Shown: positions 18,361-26,544, counted from the first letter of the stretch. The stretch: 64,000 nucleotides of DNA from Salinilacustrithrix sp003476595 (GCA_963972525.1 CAXAUZ010000001.1:372001-436000), one strand, 5' to 3'. The notes: a model not told the origin generated them from the sequence alone. A program made the numbers and translations.

Positions 18361-19284
18361 TCAGTCTGCCGGGCGTTCGAGCGCCCCACGCACCTCGTCG
18401 ACGACGGACATCGGATCGCCGGTGACGTCGATCCACCGGATCCGGGGGTCGCGCCGGAACCAGCGGTCCTGGCGGCGGGCGAAGCGGCGGGTGCGGCGCA
18501 CGGCCAGGTCGAGCGCGTCCTCCAGGCTGCACTCGCCGGCGAGGTGGGCGGCGAGCTCCTTGTAACCGAGGGCCTGGGCCGCGGAGCGCGACACGGGACG
18601 GAGGCCGTCCACGAGCCGGCGGACCTCGTCGAGGAACCCGGCGTCGAGCTGGGCGCGGTAGCGGGCCGCGATGCGCTCGTCGAGCTCGGCGCGGTCCCAG
18701 CGCAACCCGACGATGGTGAACCGGGTCGGCGGGTGGGCGTCGAGGCCGGGGCCGAACGAGGAGAACGGTCGGCCGCTCCCGAGGGTGACCTCGAGGGCCC
18801 GCACCACGCGACGGCGGTTCGATGGCTCCATGCGGGCCGCGGCGTCGGGGTCCAGGTCGGCAAGGCGGGCGTGCAGCGCCTCGATGCCGTCGTCGTCGGC
18901 CTCGGCCTCGAGCCCGGCCCGCACGTCGGGGAACTGGCCGGGCAGGGTGAGGTCGTCGACGATCGCCCGCAGGTACAGGGCGGTGCCGCCGACGAGCAGC
19001 GCCTGCTTGCCCCGCGCCTCGATGTCGGCGAGGGCGTCGCGGGCCGCGGCCTGGAAGGTGGCCAGGTCGTGGTCGTCCCACGGATCGGCGAGGTCGAGCA
19101 GGTGGTGGGGCACCTCGGCCTGCTCGGCCGGCGTCGGCTTCGCCGTGCCGATGTCCATGCCGCGGTACACCTGCATGGAGTCGACCGTGACGAGCTCCCA
19201 CGTGGGATCGTCCCGGGCGATGGCATGGGCGATGGCGGACTTGCCCGACGCCGTGGGCCCGACGAGGGCGCCGTGAGCGCTCAG
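18361..19284 (-). CDS. miaA: tRNA dimethylallyltransferase (apparent CTG start)
   Basis: MiaA adds dimethylallyl to A37 of tRNAs reading UNN codons; MiaB, encoded just upstream, then methylthiolates the product. The sequence has the P-loop LVGPTASGKS, VDSMQVYRGMDIGTAKP, GGTALYLRAIVDDL and the ALGYKEL and RRQDRWFRRD regions. No ATG, GTG or TTG occurs in frame just before the P-loop. The best start is a CTG at 19284 giving 307 residues, with the P-loop at the usual distance, and CTGA overlaps the miaB stop by 4 bases exactly as ATGA overlaps do elsewhere in this window. Confidence 0.92.
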   Translation of the reverse strand: MSAHGALVGPTASGKSAIAHAIARDDPTWELVTVDSMQVYRGMDIGTAKPTPAEQAEVPHHLLDLADPWDDHDLATFQAAARDALADIEARGKQALLVGGTALYLRAIVDDLTLPGQFPDVRAGLEAEADDDGIEALHARLADLDPDAAARMEPSNRRRVVRALEVTLGSGRPFSSFGPGLDAHPPTRFTIVGLRWDRAELDERIAARYRAQLDAGFLDEVRRLVDGLRPVSRSAAQALGYKELAAHLAGECSLEDALDLAVRRTRRFARRQDRWFRRDPRIRWIDVTGDPMSVVDEVRGALERPAD

Positions 19285-20696
19285 ATCGCCGCCACCGGGA
19301 TGCGGGTCTTGTGGGCGGCGACGTGCACCACGTCGCGCAGCTCGCCCTGGAGGTGGTGGGCGGCCGCCCCGGTGACCTCGACCGTGGCGTAGGACCCGAT
19401 GCGGATCGGTGCCGGCGACGGGAAGTGGATCAGCTTGTTCTGGGCGGTGCGGCCGGTGAGCACGTTCGGGTCCTTGCGGCTCGGGCCTTCGACCAGCACC
19501 TCCTCGGTGCGGCCGATCCGGGCCTCGTGCTTGCGCAGGCCGGACCGCTCGACGACGCGGCGGAGGCGCTCGTAGCGCTCCCCCACCACGGCGGGATCGA
19601 CGAAGCGATCGGTGAGGTCGGCGGCCTCGGTGCCCGGCCGGGGCGAGAAGATGAAGGTGTAGGCGGAGTCGTACTCGGCCTCGGCCACCACCTCGAGCGT
19701 GGCCTCGAAGTCGGCATCGGTCTCGCCGGGGAAGCCGACGATGATGTCGGTGGTGAGGGCCAGGTCGTCGATGGCGGCCCGGGCGGCGCGCACGCGCTCG
19801 AGGTAGCGCTCCGCCGTGTAGCCCCGGTGCATGGCGGCCAGCACCGCGTCGGACCCGGACTGCAGCGGCAGGTGGAGGTGGTTGCAGACCTCGTCGTGGG
19901 TGGCCATCGCCGCGATGGTCTCGGGGCGCAGGTCCTTGGGGTGGGGGCTGGTGTAGCGGACCCGTCGGATGCCCGCGACGCCGGCGGTGGCGGCGAGGAG
20001 GTCGGCGAACAGCGGCCGGATGCGGACGTCGTCGCCGGCCTTGCGGGCCGCGAGCGTGAGGTCCCGCCCGTAGGAGTTCACGTTCTGGCCGAGCAGGGTG
20101 ACCTCGCTCACCCCGTCGGCGGCGAGGCGCTCGACCTCGGCGACGATGTCCTCGACCGGGCGGCTGAGCTCGGGGCCGCGGACCGACGGGACGATGCAGA
20201 ACGCGCAGCTGTTGTCGCAGCCGATCTGGATCGTGACCCAGGCGGCGTACGGCAGCTCCCGCTTGGTGGGCAGGGCGCTCGGGAACTCGGCGTGGTCGGC
20301 GTCGACCGCCTCGATGATCTCGGTGATCGGGCCCTGCTCGCGCGCCGTGCGCAGCAGCTCGACGGTGCGGCCCACGTTGTGGGTGCCGACGACGACGTCC
20401 ACGTGGGGGGCTCGCTGCTGGATGGCGTCCCGGTCCTTCTGGGCCAGGCAGCCGGCGACGACGATCTCCATGCCGGGGTTCGCGTCCTTGACCGACTTGA
20501 GGTGGCCGAGGTTGCCGTAGAGCTTGTTGTCGGCGTTCTCCCGGATGCAGCACGTGTTCAGCACCATCACGTCGGGCTGTTCGTCGTCCGCGGCGGCACG
20601 CAGGCCGTCGGCTTCGAGCAGACCGGCGATGCGCTCGGAGTCGTGCTCGTTCATCTGGCACCCGTAGGTGCGGACGCGGTAGGTGCGAGACGTCAT
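19281..20696 (-). CDS. miaB: tRNA-2-methylthio-N6-dimethylallyladenosine synthase
   Basis: A 471-residue methylthiotransferase of the radical-SAM superfamily. The N-terminal UPF0004 domain has the cluster Cys C13 (RTYGCQMNEHDS), C49 (LNTCCIREN) and C83 (VAGCLAQ). The radical-SAM cluster is C160-x3-C164-x2-C167 (CDNSCAFC), and a C-terminal TRAM domain (about 400-465) binds tRNA. The ATG at 20696 gives the MTSRTYRVRTYGCQ start expected of the family; an upstream ATG at 20741 would add an unlikely basic extension. It is coupled to miaA by the 4-base overlap. Confidence 0.96.
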   Translation of the reverse strand: MTSRTYRVRTYGCQMNEHDSERIAGLLEADGLRAAADDEQPDVMVLNTCCIRENADNKLYGNLGHLKSVKDANPGMEIVVAGCLAQKDRDAIQQRAPHVDVVVGTHNVGRTVELLRTAREQGPITEIIEAVDADHAEFPSALPTKRELPYAAWVTIQIGCDNSCAFCIVPSVRGPELSRPVEDIVAEVERLAADGVSEVTLLGQNVNSYGRDLTLAARKAGDDVRIRPLFADLLAATAGVAGIRRVRYTSPHPKDLRPETIAAMATHDEVCNHLHLPLQSGSDAVLAAMHRGYTAERYLERVRAARAAIDDLALTTDIIVGFPGETDADFEATLEVVAEAEYDSAYTFIFSPRPGTEAADLTDRFVDPAVVGERYERLRRVVERSGLRKHEARIGRTEEVLVEGPSRKDPNVLTGRTAQNKLIHFPSPAPIRIGSYATVEVTGAAAHHLQGELRDVVHVAAHKTRIPVAAI

Positions 20697-20746
20697 GGCG
20701 ACCCCGAGGCTACGCCTCCGCCCGGCGGGTCCCGAAGGCAACGGAC

Positions 20747-21115
20747 TCAGCCGTCGAGGGCGATGGCGGCCTCGACGACCGGATCGTCGAGGGCGATGGC
20801 GGCCTCGACGACCGGATCGTCGAGGGCGACCACGTCGTCGCCGTCGGGGACCGGGACGCGGTCCTCGACCCGCAGCCGGATGGCGGTGCGCTTCTCGCCG
20901 TCGATGGTGATGTCGGCGAACTCGGGGATGCAGACCAGCTCGATGCCGCTGGCGGCCACGTAGCCGCAGGCGATGGCCACCGCCTTGATGGCCTGGTTCA
21001 GGGCACCGGCCCCGACGACCTGCACCTCGACCGCGCCCTGCGAGCGCACGACGCCCGCCATGGCACCGGCCACCGAGTTCGGGTTCGATCTCGTCGAGAC
21101 CTTGAGCTGTTCCAT
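20747..21115 (-). CDS. spoVS: Stage V sporulation protein S (SpoVS)-family protein with repeat tail
   Basis: Residues 1-90 match the SpoVS fold (MEQLKVSTRSNPNSVAGAMA, VQVVGAGALNQAIKAVAIA, CGYVAASGIELVCIPEFADI), a small Alba-related domain found in spore formers and in many non-sporulating lineages, probably nucleic-acid binding. The usual protein is about 86 residues; here a 30-residue acidic tail is added, made of two copies of an 11-residue unit (DDPVVEAAIAL). The ATG at 21115 is used. It lies between recA and miaB, where recX would be expected in many actinobacteria; the recA terminator at 21181-21210 probably gives it its own transcript. Confidence 0.9.
   Translation of the reverse strand: MEQLKVSTRSNPNSVAGAMAGVVRSQGAVEVQVVGAGALNQAIKAVAIACGYVAASGIELVCIPEFADITIDGEKRTAIRLRVEDRVPVPDGDDVVALDDPVVEAAIALDDPVVEAAIALDG
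20752..20829. repeat. 33-bp tandem repeat inside spoVS (2.4 copies)
   Basis: A 33-bp unit runs 20752-20784 and 20785-20817, with a partial third copy to 20829. It is in frame and encodes the 11-residue unit of the SpoVS tail. The two full copies are identical, suggesting recent duplication. Confidence 0.9.
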
Positions 21116-21180
21116 TCCGCCGCCTTCGGGAGGCCGTGATCCCCAGTGCTCGCCTTCTTCGACGCGCACCGAGGACTCTC

Positions 21181-21210
21181 CTCCCGGCCGGGCCCGAGCC
21201 CGGCCGGGAG
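21181..21210. terminator. recA terminator
   Basis: A perfect 13-bp stem (CTCCCGGCCGGGC with its complement) closes a CCGA loop. It begins 14 bases after the recA stop, ahead of spoVS on the same strand. Confidence 0.85.
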
Positions 21211-21223
21211 CGACGGAGCGGGG

Positions 21224-22276
21224 TCAGTCGTCGAGGGAGATGGGGGCGTCGAGGTCGATGTCGTCCTCGACGTCGACCTCGGTCTCGTCGCCGGGGTCGA
21301 TGCCGACCTGCTGGCGGATCCGCTCGGAGATCTCGACCATGATCTCGGGGTTCTCCCCGAGGAAGGTCTTGGCGTTCTCCCGGCCCTGCCCGAGCTGCTC
21401 GCCCTCGTAGGTGTACCAGGCACCCGACTTCTTCACGAGGCCGAGGTCCACGCCGATGTCGAGCAGCGAGCCCTCACGGCTGATGCCCTTGCCGTACATG
21501 ATGTCGAACTCGGCCTGGCGGAAGGGCGGGGCGACCTTGTTCTTCACGACCTTGACCCGGGTGCGGTTGCCCACGACCTCGGCGCCGTCCTTGAGGGACT
21601 CGATGCGGCGGATGTCGAGGCGGACCGAGCTGTAGAACTTCAGCGCCCGGCCACCGGGGGTGGTCTCGGGCGAGCCGAACATCACGCCGATCTTCTCGCG
21701 CAGCTGGTTGATGAAGATGCAGATGGTCTGGGACTTGCTCAGGTTGCCGGTGAGCTTGCGCAGCGCCTGGGACATGAGCCGGGCCTGGAGGCCGACGTGG
21801 GTGTCGCCCATCTCGCCCTCGATCTCGGCCCGGGGGGTGAGCGCGGCGACGGAGTCGACCACGATCACGTCGATGGCGGCCGAGCGCACGAGCATGTCGC
21901 AGATCTCGAGGGCCTGCTCGCCGGTGTCGGGCTGGGAGATGAGCAGCTCGTCGACGTCGACCCCGATGGCCCGGGCGTAGACCGGGTCCATGGCGTGCTC
22001 GGCGTCGATGTAGGCGCAGATGCCGCCGTTGCGCTGGGCCTCGGCCACGACGTGCATGGCCAGGGTGGACTTGCCCGAGGACTCCGGGCCGTAGATCTCG
22101 GTGACCCGACCCCGGGGGAGGCCGCCGATGCCGAGGGCGAGGTCGAGGGCCAGGGCGCCGGTGGGGATCGACTCGATGTTCATCGAGCCCTTCTCCCCCA
22201 TCTTCATGACGGCGCCCTTGCCGAACTGCTTCTCGATGTTCCCGAGGGCCATCTCGAGTGCCTTGTCTCGCTCCAT
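21224..22276 (-). CDS. recA: Recombinase RecA
   Basis: A 350-residue RecA starting at an ATG at 22276 with AAAGGA 9 bases upstream. Walker A is GPESSGKST (63-71). Walker B is IDVIVVDSVAAL, loop 1 EGEMGDTHVGLQARLMSQALR and loop 2 FGSPETTPGGRALKFYSSVR. The C-terminus is very acidic (DPGDETEVDVEDDIDLDAP), as is normal for RecA. It forms the DNA filament for homologous recombination and triggers LexA cleavage. Upstream are a perfect LexA box (22435-22448) and a RecA-NDp-like promoter (22359-22381). No recX follows. Confidence 0.99.
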   Translation of the reverse strand: MERDKALEMALGNIEKQFGKGAVMKMGEKGSMNIESIPTGALALDLALGIGGLPRGRVTEIYGPESSGKSTLAMHVVAEAQRNGGICAYIDAEHAMDPVYARAIGVDVDELLISQPDTGEQALEICDMLVRSAAIDVIVVDSVAALTPRAEIEGEMGDTHVGLQARLMSQALRKLTGNLSKSQTICIFINQLREKIGVMFGSPETTPGGRALKFYSSVRLDIRRIESLKDGAEVVGNRTRVKVVKNKVAPPFRQAEFDIMYGKGISREGSLLDIGVDLGLVKKSGAWYTYEGEQLGQGRENAKTFLGENPEIMVEISERIRQQVGIDPGDETEVDVEDDIDLDAPISLDD

Positions 22277-22358
22277 TGCTGTTCGTCCTTTCGAGGGTCC
22301 GACCCGCTCGTGTGGCCGGAGGTGGGGCTGCCGGAGCAGCGAGTGCGTCTGTGGGGTG

Positions 22359-22381
22359 AACCTACGGACGGGGTCTGACAG
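22359..22381 (-). promoter_or_regulatory. RecA-NDp/PafBC-like damage promoter of recA
   Basis: On the minus strand CTGTCAGAC (22373-22381), exactly 8 bases, then TAGGTT (22359-22364). This fits TTGTCRGTG-N8-TAnnnT, the LexA-independent damage promoter known from mycobacterial recA, at 6 of 9 upstream positions and at all fixed -10 positions. The leader would be about 75 bases. Confidence 0.7.
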
Positions 22382-22434
22382 GAACTCCTGGCTCCAGCCG
22401 GACCGCCCGACGGCGAACGACAGCAGCGTAACTT

Positions 22435-22448
22435 CGAACGGGCGTTCG
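22435..22448. promoter_or_regulatory. LexA (SOS) box between recA and the XRE gene
   Basis: CGAACGGGCGTTCG is a perfect CGAACnnnnGTTCG palindrome, flanked by TT and GG. It lies 54 bp upstream of the recA damage motif and 52 bp before the start of the divergent XRE gene, so it could govern either. Confidence 0.88.
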
Positions 22449-22499
22449 GGCAAGGACCTCTCGGAAGAATCTCGTTGTCGGATGCGATAACATGGTGCC

Positions 22500-22841
22500 G
22501 TGGACGTCGCCACCTTCCTGCGCACGTGTCGCGCCGAGGCGGGACTGACCCAGCGCCAGCTGGCCGACCGCGCCGGCACCTCGGCTGCGGCGGTGTGCCA
22601 CTACGAGCGGGGTACCCGCATCCCGCGGGCCGACACGCTGGTCCGCCTCGTCGCCGCCACCGGGGCCACGCTGGCCTGGACGGCGCGGCGCTTCCCCGCG
22701 GACCCGGCGACCATCGACGCCATGGAGGACAACGGCGAGGCCCTGGCCGCGGTGCTCGACCTGGCCGAGCACCTCCCCCGCCGGCCGCGCCCCGAGGGCA
22801 TCGAGGCGCCGGTGTTCGCCGCCCTCGCCGCGGCGCGGTGA
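22500..22841 (+). CDS. XRE-family HTH regulator (candidate antitoxin)
   Basis: A 113-residue protein with a Cro/CI helix-turn-helix at about 5-60 (FLRTCRAEAGLTQRQLADRAG, SAAAVCHYERGTRIPRADTLVRLVAATG), beginning at a GTG at 22500. The remaining C-terminal half has no recognised domain. Its stop overlaps the GTG start of the nucleotidyltransferase-like gene by 4 bases (GTGA), so the two proteins are made together, as in many toxin-antitoxin modules. It diverges from recA and has the recA-side SOS box 52 bp upstream. In mycobacteria an unrelated XRE gene (clgR) occupies the equivalent interval on the other strand. Confidence 0.85.
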   Translation: MDVATFLRTCRAEAGLTQRQLADRAGTSAAAVCHYERGTRIPRADTLVRLVAATGATLAWTARRFPADPATIDAMEDNGEALAAVLDLAEHLPRRPRPEGIEAPVFAALAAAR

Positions 22842-23389
22842 CCCTCACCGAGCGGATCGTGGCGCTGCACGCCGCGCTCGACGCGGCCGGGCTCCCCCAC
22901 GCCTTCGGCGGCGCGCTCGCGCTGGCGTTCTGCACCGCCGAGCCGAGGGGCACCCAGGACATCGACGTCAACGTGTTCCTGTCCCCCGAGGAGGTCGACC
23001 GCCTGCTCGGCGCCCTCCCCGACGGCATCGCCGTGCGCGACACCGATCGGGAGCTGCTGGCGCGCGACGCCCAGGCCCGGCTGTGGTGGGAGGCCACACC
23101 CGTCGACGTGTTCCTGTCCAACCACCCGTTCCACGACCACGCCGAGGCCGACCGGCGCCACGTCGCCTTCGCCGGGATCGAGCGATTCCCGGTGCTCGCC
23201 TGCCAGGACCTCGCCGTGTTCAAGTCGTTCTTCGCCCGGCCCAAGGACGTCGTCGACGTGGCGACGATGGTCAGCCTGGGCTCGGTCGACCTCGACGCGC
23301 TCGAGCGCTCGGTCGGCGCGCTGCTCGGCGACGACGAGCAGCGCGCCCGCTTCTTCGAGCAGGTCGCCGAGGCCGTCCCGCAGATCTAG
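22838..23389 (+). CDS. Nucleotidyltransferase-fold protein (AbiEii/MNT-like), candidate toxin
   Basis: A 183-residue protein from a GTG at 22838. Near the N-terminus it has the nucleotidyltransferase signature: GGALAL (24-29) followed by RGTQDIDVNVF (37-47), the h-D-h-D metal pair, and a later carboxylate in TPVDVFLS. A helical C-terminal part (DLAVFKSFFARPKDVVDVATM) is typical of AbiEii/NTase-like domains that depend on an upstream regulator. Such enzymes can block translation by modifying tRNA or act as neutral housekeeping transferases; toxicity is an inference. Its stop overlaps the cinA stop tail-to-tail. Confidence 0.75.
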   Translation: MTLTERIVALHAALDAAGLPHAFGGALALAFCTAEPRGTQDIDVNVFLSPEEVDRLLGALPDGIAVRDTDRELLARDAQARLWWEATPVDVFLSNHPFHDHAEADRRHVAFAGIERFPVLACQDLAVFKSFFARPKDVVDVATMVSLGSVDLDALERSVGALLGDDEQRARFFEQVAEAVPQI

Positions 23390-24639
23390 CGGCGGAGCAG
23401 GCGCCGGCGCAGGCCGTCGAGGAGCGAGATGGTGGCGAACTGGCGCACCCGCTCCCGGTCGCCGGGCAGCTGGATGCGGCGCACCTCGACGTCGCCCTCG
23501 ATGTCGCTGGCGAGGAACACCGTTCCGACCTCGTGGCCGTCCTGGGTGTCGGGCCCGGCGACGCCGGTGACACCGAGGCCGACGTCGGCGCCGAGGACGC
23601 GCCGGGCGCCGGACGCGAGGGCCGCCGCGGCCTCCTCGGACACGACCGGGCCCTCGGGCACGCCGAGCACGTCGAACTTCACCTCGGAGGCGTAGGCCAC
23701 CACCGAGCCGCGGAACCAGGTGCTCGCGCCGGGCACGGACACGATGCGGGCCGCGACCAGGCCACCGGTGACGGACTCGGCCAGACCGAGGGTGAGGCCC
23801 CGAGCGACGAGCAGGTCGCCGACGGCGTGCTCCATCGTCTCGCCATCGACGCCGAACACGAGGTCGCCCAGCACGGCGCGGACCGCCTCGTCCTCGGCGT
23901 CGACCAGGGCCAGCGCGCCCGCTTCGTCCTCGCCGCGCGCCGTGATGCGGACGCGGATCCCCTCGATGCCGGACGCGTTGAACGCGAGGGTCGGGGCCGG
24001 GTTGCCGGCGGCGTGGGCCTCGTCGATGGCCCGGATCCGCCCGTCGAGCAGCTCGGCCAGCGACGACTCCGACTCGCCCCAGGTGCGCAGGGTGCGCGAG
24101 ACGATGGTGGAGGTGTCACCGGAGCGGAGGCGCAGGTCGGGCACGACGGCACGCAGCACCATCTCCTGCATCTCGTGCGGCACGCCCGGCACGGCGTAGA
24201 CGACCTTGTCCTCGCCCACCGGGCAGATCAGGCCGGGCGCCGTGCCGCGGGTCTGGGGGATGACCGTCGCGCCGGCGGGCACGTCGGCCTGGCGCAGGTT
24301 GTTCTCGGCCATGCGCCGGCCCCGCGAGGCGAACATGTCGCGGATGACGTCCTCGACAGCCGGGTCCCGGACCAGCTCGACGCCCATGACCTCGGCGATG
24401 GCCTCCCGGGTGACGTCGTCCTGGGTCGGGCCGAGCCCGCCGCAGCAGATGACGGCATCGGCCCGCTCCAGGGACTCCCGCAGGCAGGCCACCATGCGGG
24501 CGTGGTTGTCACCGACCCGGACCGAGCGCAGGCAGTCGATGCCGGCGAGGGCGAGCTGGGAGCCGATCCAGGACGAGTTGGAGTCCACGACCGTGCCGAG
24601 CAGGAGCTCGGTGCCGATGGCGACGACCTCGCAGCGCAC
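23386..24639 (-). CDS. cinA: CinA-family competence/damage protein (NMN deamidase domain)
   Basis: A 417-residue CinA with both domains. The N-terminal MoCF/MogA-like domain includes VVAIGTELLLGTVVDSNSSW, CCGGLGPTQDDVTREA and GVPHEMQEM. The C-terminal amidase domain (about 265-410) includes LAESVTGGLVAARIVSVPGAS, FRGSVVAYASEVK and GVTGVAGPD. The family recycles NMN and pyridine nucleotides and is often beside recA. It starts at a GTG at 24639, one base after the pgsA stop, so it belongs to the rimO-pgsA-cinA operon. Confidence 0.95.
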   Translation of the reverse strand: MRCEVVAIGTELLLGTVVDSNSSWIGSQLALAGIDCLRSVRVGDNHARMVACLRESLERADAVICCGGLGPTQDDVTREAIAEVMGVELVRDPAVEDVIRDMFASRGRRMAENNLRQADVPAGATVIPQTRGTAPGLICPVGEDKVVYAVPGVPHEMQEMVLRAVVPDLRLRSGDTSTIVSRTLRTWGESESSLAELLDGRIRAIDEAHAAGNPAPTLAFNASGIEGIRVRITARGEDEAGALALVDAEDEAVRAVLGDLVFGVDGETMEHAVGDLLVARGLTLGLAESVTGGLVAARIVSVPGASTWFRGSVVAYASEVKFDVLGVPEGPVVSEEAAAALASGARRVLGADVGLGVTGVAGPDTQDGHEVGTVFLASDIEGDVEVRRIQLPGDRERVRQFATISLLDGLRRRLLRR

Positions 24640-24640
24640 G

Positions 24641-25222
24641 TCAGCCGCGATCGCCGGTGTCGCTGAACGAGCGCTGCCCGTCGGTCACGTAGGAGATGCC
24701 GGTGCCGATGGTGAGCACGACCGCGGCCCACAGGATCACGACGTGCACCCACTCGGCGTGCTCGGCGATCGGGGGCAGCAGGGCGAACGCGATGGCGAAC
24801 TCCTGCACGACGGTCTTGACCTTGGCCGAGTAGCGGGCCGGGACGGCGATGCCGTGGCGGGCGTACCAGGACCGGAACACCGAGATGCCGATCTCGCGCA
24901 CCGTGATGAGCAGCACCGGCACCCACCAGAACGTGCCCGACACGACGAGCGCCCAGGCGGCACCGAGCACCAGCACCTTGTCGGCGAGCGGGTCGAGGAA
25001 GGCCCCGGATCGGGTCGTGCCGTGCTTGCGGGCCAGGTGGCCGTCGAGGCCGTCGCTGAAGGCCAGCACCGTCCAGGCGGCCAGGGCCCAGTACGAGGAG
25101 CCGCCGTTGGCCACGAAGGCGAGGAACGGGATGGCGAGGGCCATCCGGGCGATCGTGATGGCGTTGGCCGGGGTGGCCAGGGCGGAGGCGCCGTAGCGCA
25201 TGCGGTCGGCGGCGTCGCTCAC
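24641..25222 (-). CDS. pgsA: CDP-diacylglycerol-glycerol-3-phosphate 3-phosphatidyltransferase
   Basis: A 193-residue integral membrane CDP-alcohol phosphotransferase. The active-site motif D-x2-D-G-x2-A-R-x8-G-x3-D-x3-D is intact (SDGLDGHLARKHGTTRSG, then AFLDPLADK). Several hydrophobic helices follow, in line with phosphatidylglycerophosphate synthase, the first committed step to phosphatidylglycerol and cardiolipin. The GTG start at 25222 overlaps the rimO stop by 4 bases. The position before cinA matches pgsA3 in mycobacteria. Confidence 0.92.
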   Translation of the reverse strand: MSDAADRMRYGASALATPANAITIARMALAIPFLAFVANGGSSYWALAAWTVLAFSDGLDGHLARKHGTTRSGAFLDPLADKVLVLGAAWALVVSGTFWWVPVLLITVREIGISVFRSWYARHGIAVPARYSAKVKTVVQEFAIAFALLPPIAEHAEWVHVVILWAAVVLTIGTGISYVTDGQRSFSDTGDRG

Positions 25223-26544
25223 GCGGTGCGCTCCGAGCTCGCTCCGACCGTGGGCAGCTGGGCGTGGACCTCGGGACCCTCGGCGGCGACGACCTCGACG
25301 TCGACGATGGAACCGACGTCCAGGTGCTCGGGGACGGTGATGATGCCGTCGATCTCCGGCGCCTCCCGGTGGCTGCGCCCGACCCCCGGCTCGTCCACGA
25401 GCACCGACACCGTGCGGCCCACCAGCGCGTCGCGCCGGGCGCCGGTGATGTCGTCCTGCAGGTCGCGCAGCTCGAAGAGCCGGTCGGCGACGAGGGCGTC
25501 GGGGACCTCGCCGTCGAGGTCGGCGGCGTAGGTGCCGTCCTCGGGCGAGTAGCGGAAGAACCCGCACCAGTCGAGCTGGGCCTCCTCGACGAAGGCGAGG
25601 AGCGCGTCGTGGTCGGCCTCGGTCTCGCCGGGGTAGCCGACGATGAAGTTGGAGCGGAAGGCGGCGTCGGGCTCGCGCTCGCGGATGGCGTGGATCCGCT
25701 CGAGGTACCGGGAGCCCTCGCCCCAGCGGCGCATGCGGCGCACGAGGGGGCGGGACACGTGCTGGAGCGACAGGTCGAAGTACGGCACGCCGGTCCGGCA
25801 GATGGCGTCGATCAGGTCGTCGGTGAGCTCGGAGGGATAGAGGTAGAGCAGGCGGAGGCGGTCGACCACGGCGGACAGGTCGTCGAGCAGCGGCACCAGC
25901 TCCCGCGCACCCTGGCCCTGGTCCCGTCCGTAGGACGCGAGGTCCTGGGCGACGAGCACGATCTCGCGGACCCCGGAGGCGGCCAGCGACTCGGCCTCGG
26001 CGACCACGTCGAGGCGCTGGCGGGAGCGCTGCGGGCCGCGGAAGGAGGGGATGGCGCAGAAGCCGCACCTGCGGTCGCAGCCCTCGGCCACCTTCACGTA
26101 CGCCCACGGCGCGGACGCCGCCGGACGGGGCATGTTGAGCAGGTCGAGGGCCGGCACGGCCGGCTCGGCCGGGGTGCGCCCGATGCCGCCGATGCTCACC
26201 GGCACCCAGCCGGTCTCGGTCGCGGTGACCGGGCCGCCGAAGCCGACGACGCGGTCGACCTCGGGCAGGGCGTCGGCCAGCTCGGCGCCGTAGCGCTCGG
26301 CCATGCAGCCGGTGACGACCACCTCGGCACCGTCGCGGCGGGCGTCGCTCAGGGTGAGGATCGTGTCGATCGACTCCTGGCGGGCCTCCTCGATGAAAGC
26401 GCAGGTGTTCACCACGACGAGGTCGGCGTGGTCGGGCGCGTCCGCGGGGAGGTACCCGTCGGCGAGCAGCCGACCGGTGACCTTGTCGGAGTCGACCGAG
26501 TTCTTCGGGCACCCCAGCGTCTCGACCCAGAAGCGCTGCGCCAT
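25219..26544 (-). CDS. rimO: Ribosomal protein S12 methylthiotransferase RimO
   Basis: A 441-residue radical-SAM methylthiotransferase, paralogous to MiaB. RimO features are the N-terminus VETLGCPKNSVDSD (C12), the further cluster Cys C48 (VVNTCAFIEEA) and C80 (VVTGCMAERY), the radical-SAM site C156-x3-C160-x2-C163 (CDRRCGFC), and FIVGYPGETEADH. The C-terminal TRAM domain is present. It modifies an Asp of S12. It begins the rimO-pgsA-cinA operon at an ATG at 26544. Confidence 0.95.
   Translation of the reverse strand: MAQRFWVETLGCPKNSVDSDKVTGRLLADGYLPADAPDHADLVVVNTCAFIEEARQESIDTILTLSDARRDGAEVVVTGCMAERYGAELADALPEVDRVVGFGGPVTATETGWVPVSIGGIGRTPAEPAVPALDLLNMPRPAASAPWAYVKVAEGCDRRCGFCAIPSFRGPQRSRQRLDVVAEAESLAASGVREIVLVAQDLASYGRDQGQGARELVPLLDDLSAVVDRLRLLYLYPSELTDDLIDAICRTGVPYFDLSLQHVSRPLVRRMRRWGEGSRYLERIHAIREREPDAAFRSNFIVGYPGETEADHDALLAFVEEAQLDWCGFFRYSPEDGTYAADLDGEVPDALVADRLFELRDLQDDITGARRDALVGRTVSVLVDEPGVGRSHREAPEIDGIITVPEHLDVGSIVDVEVVAAEGPEVHAQLPTVGASSERTA

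Noticed and set aside
20752..20829. Tandem repeat as a CRISPR-like array
   Set aside because: The copies are directly adjacent without spacers and are in frame within spoVS.
22480..22495. Second PafBC-like site (TTGTCGG) before the XRE gene
   Set aside because: The upstream core matches, but no TAnnnT is found at the required 8-base spacing.
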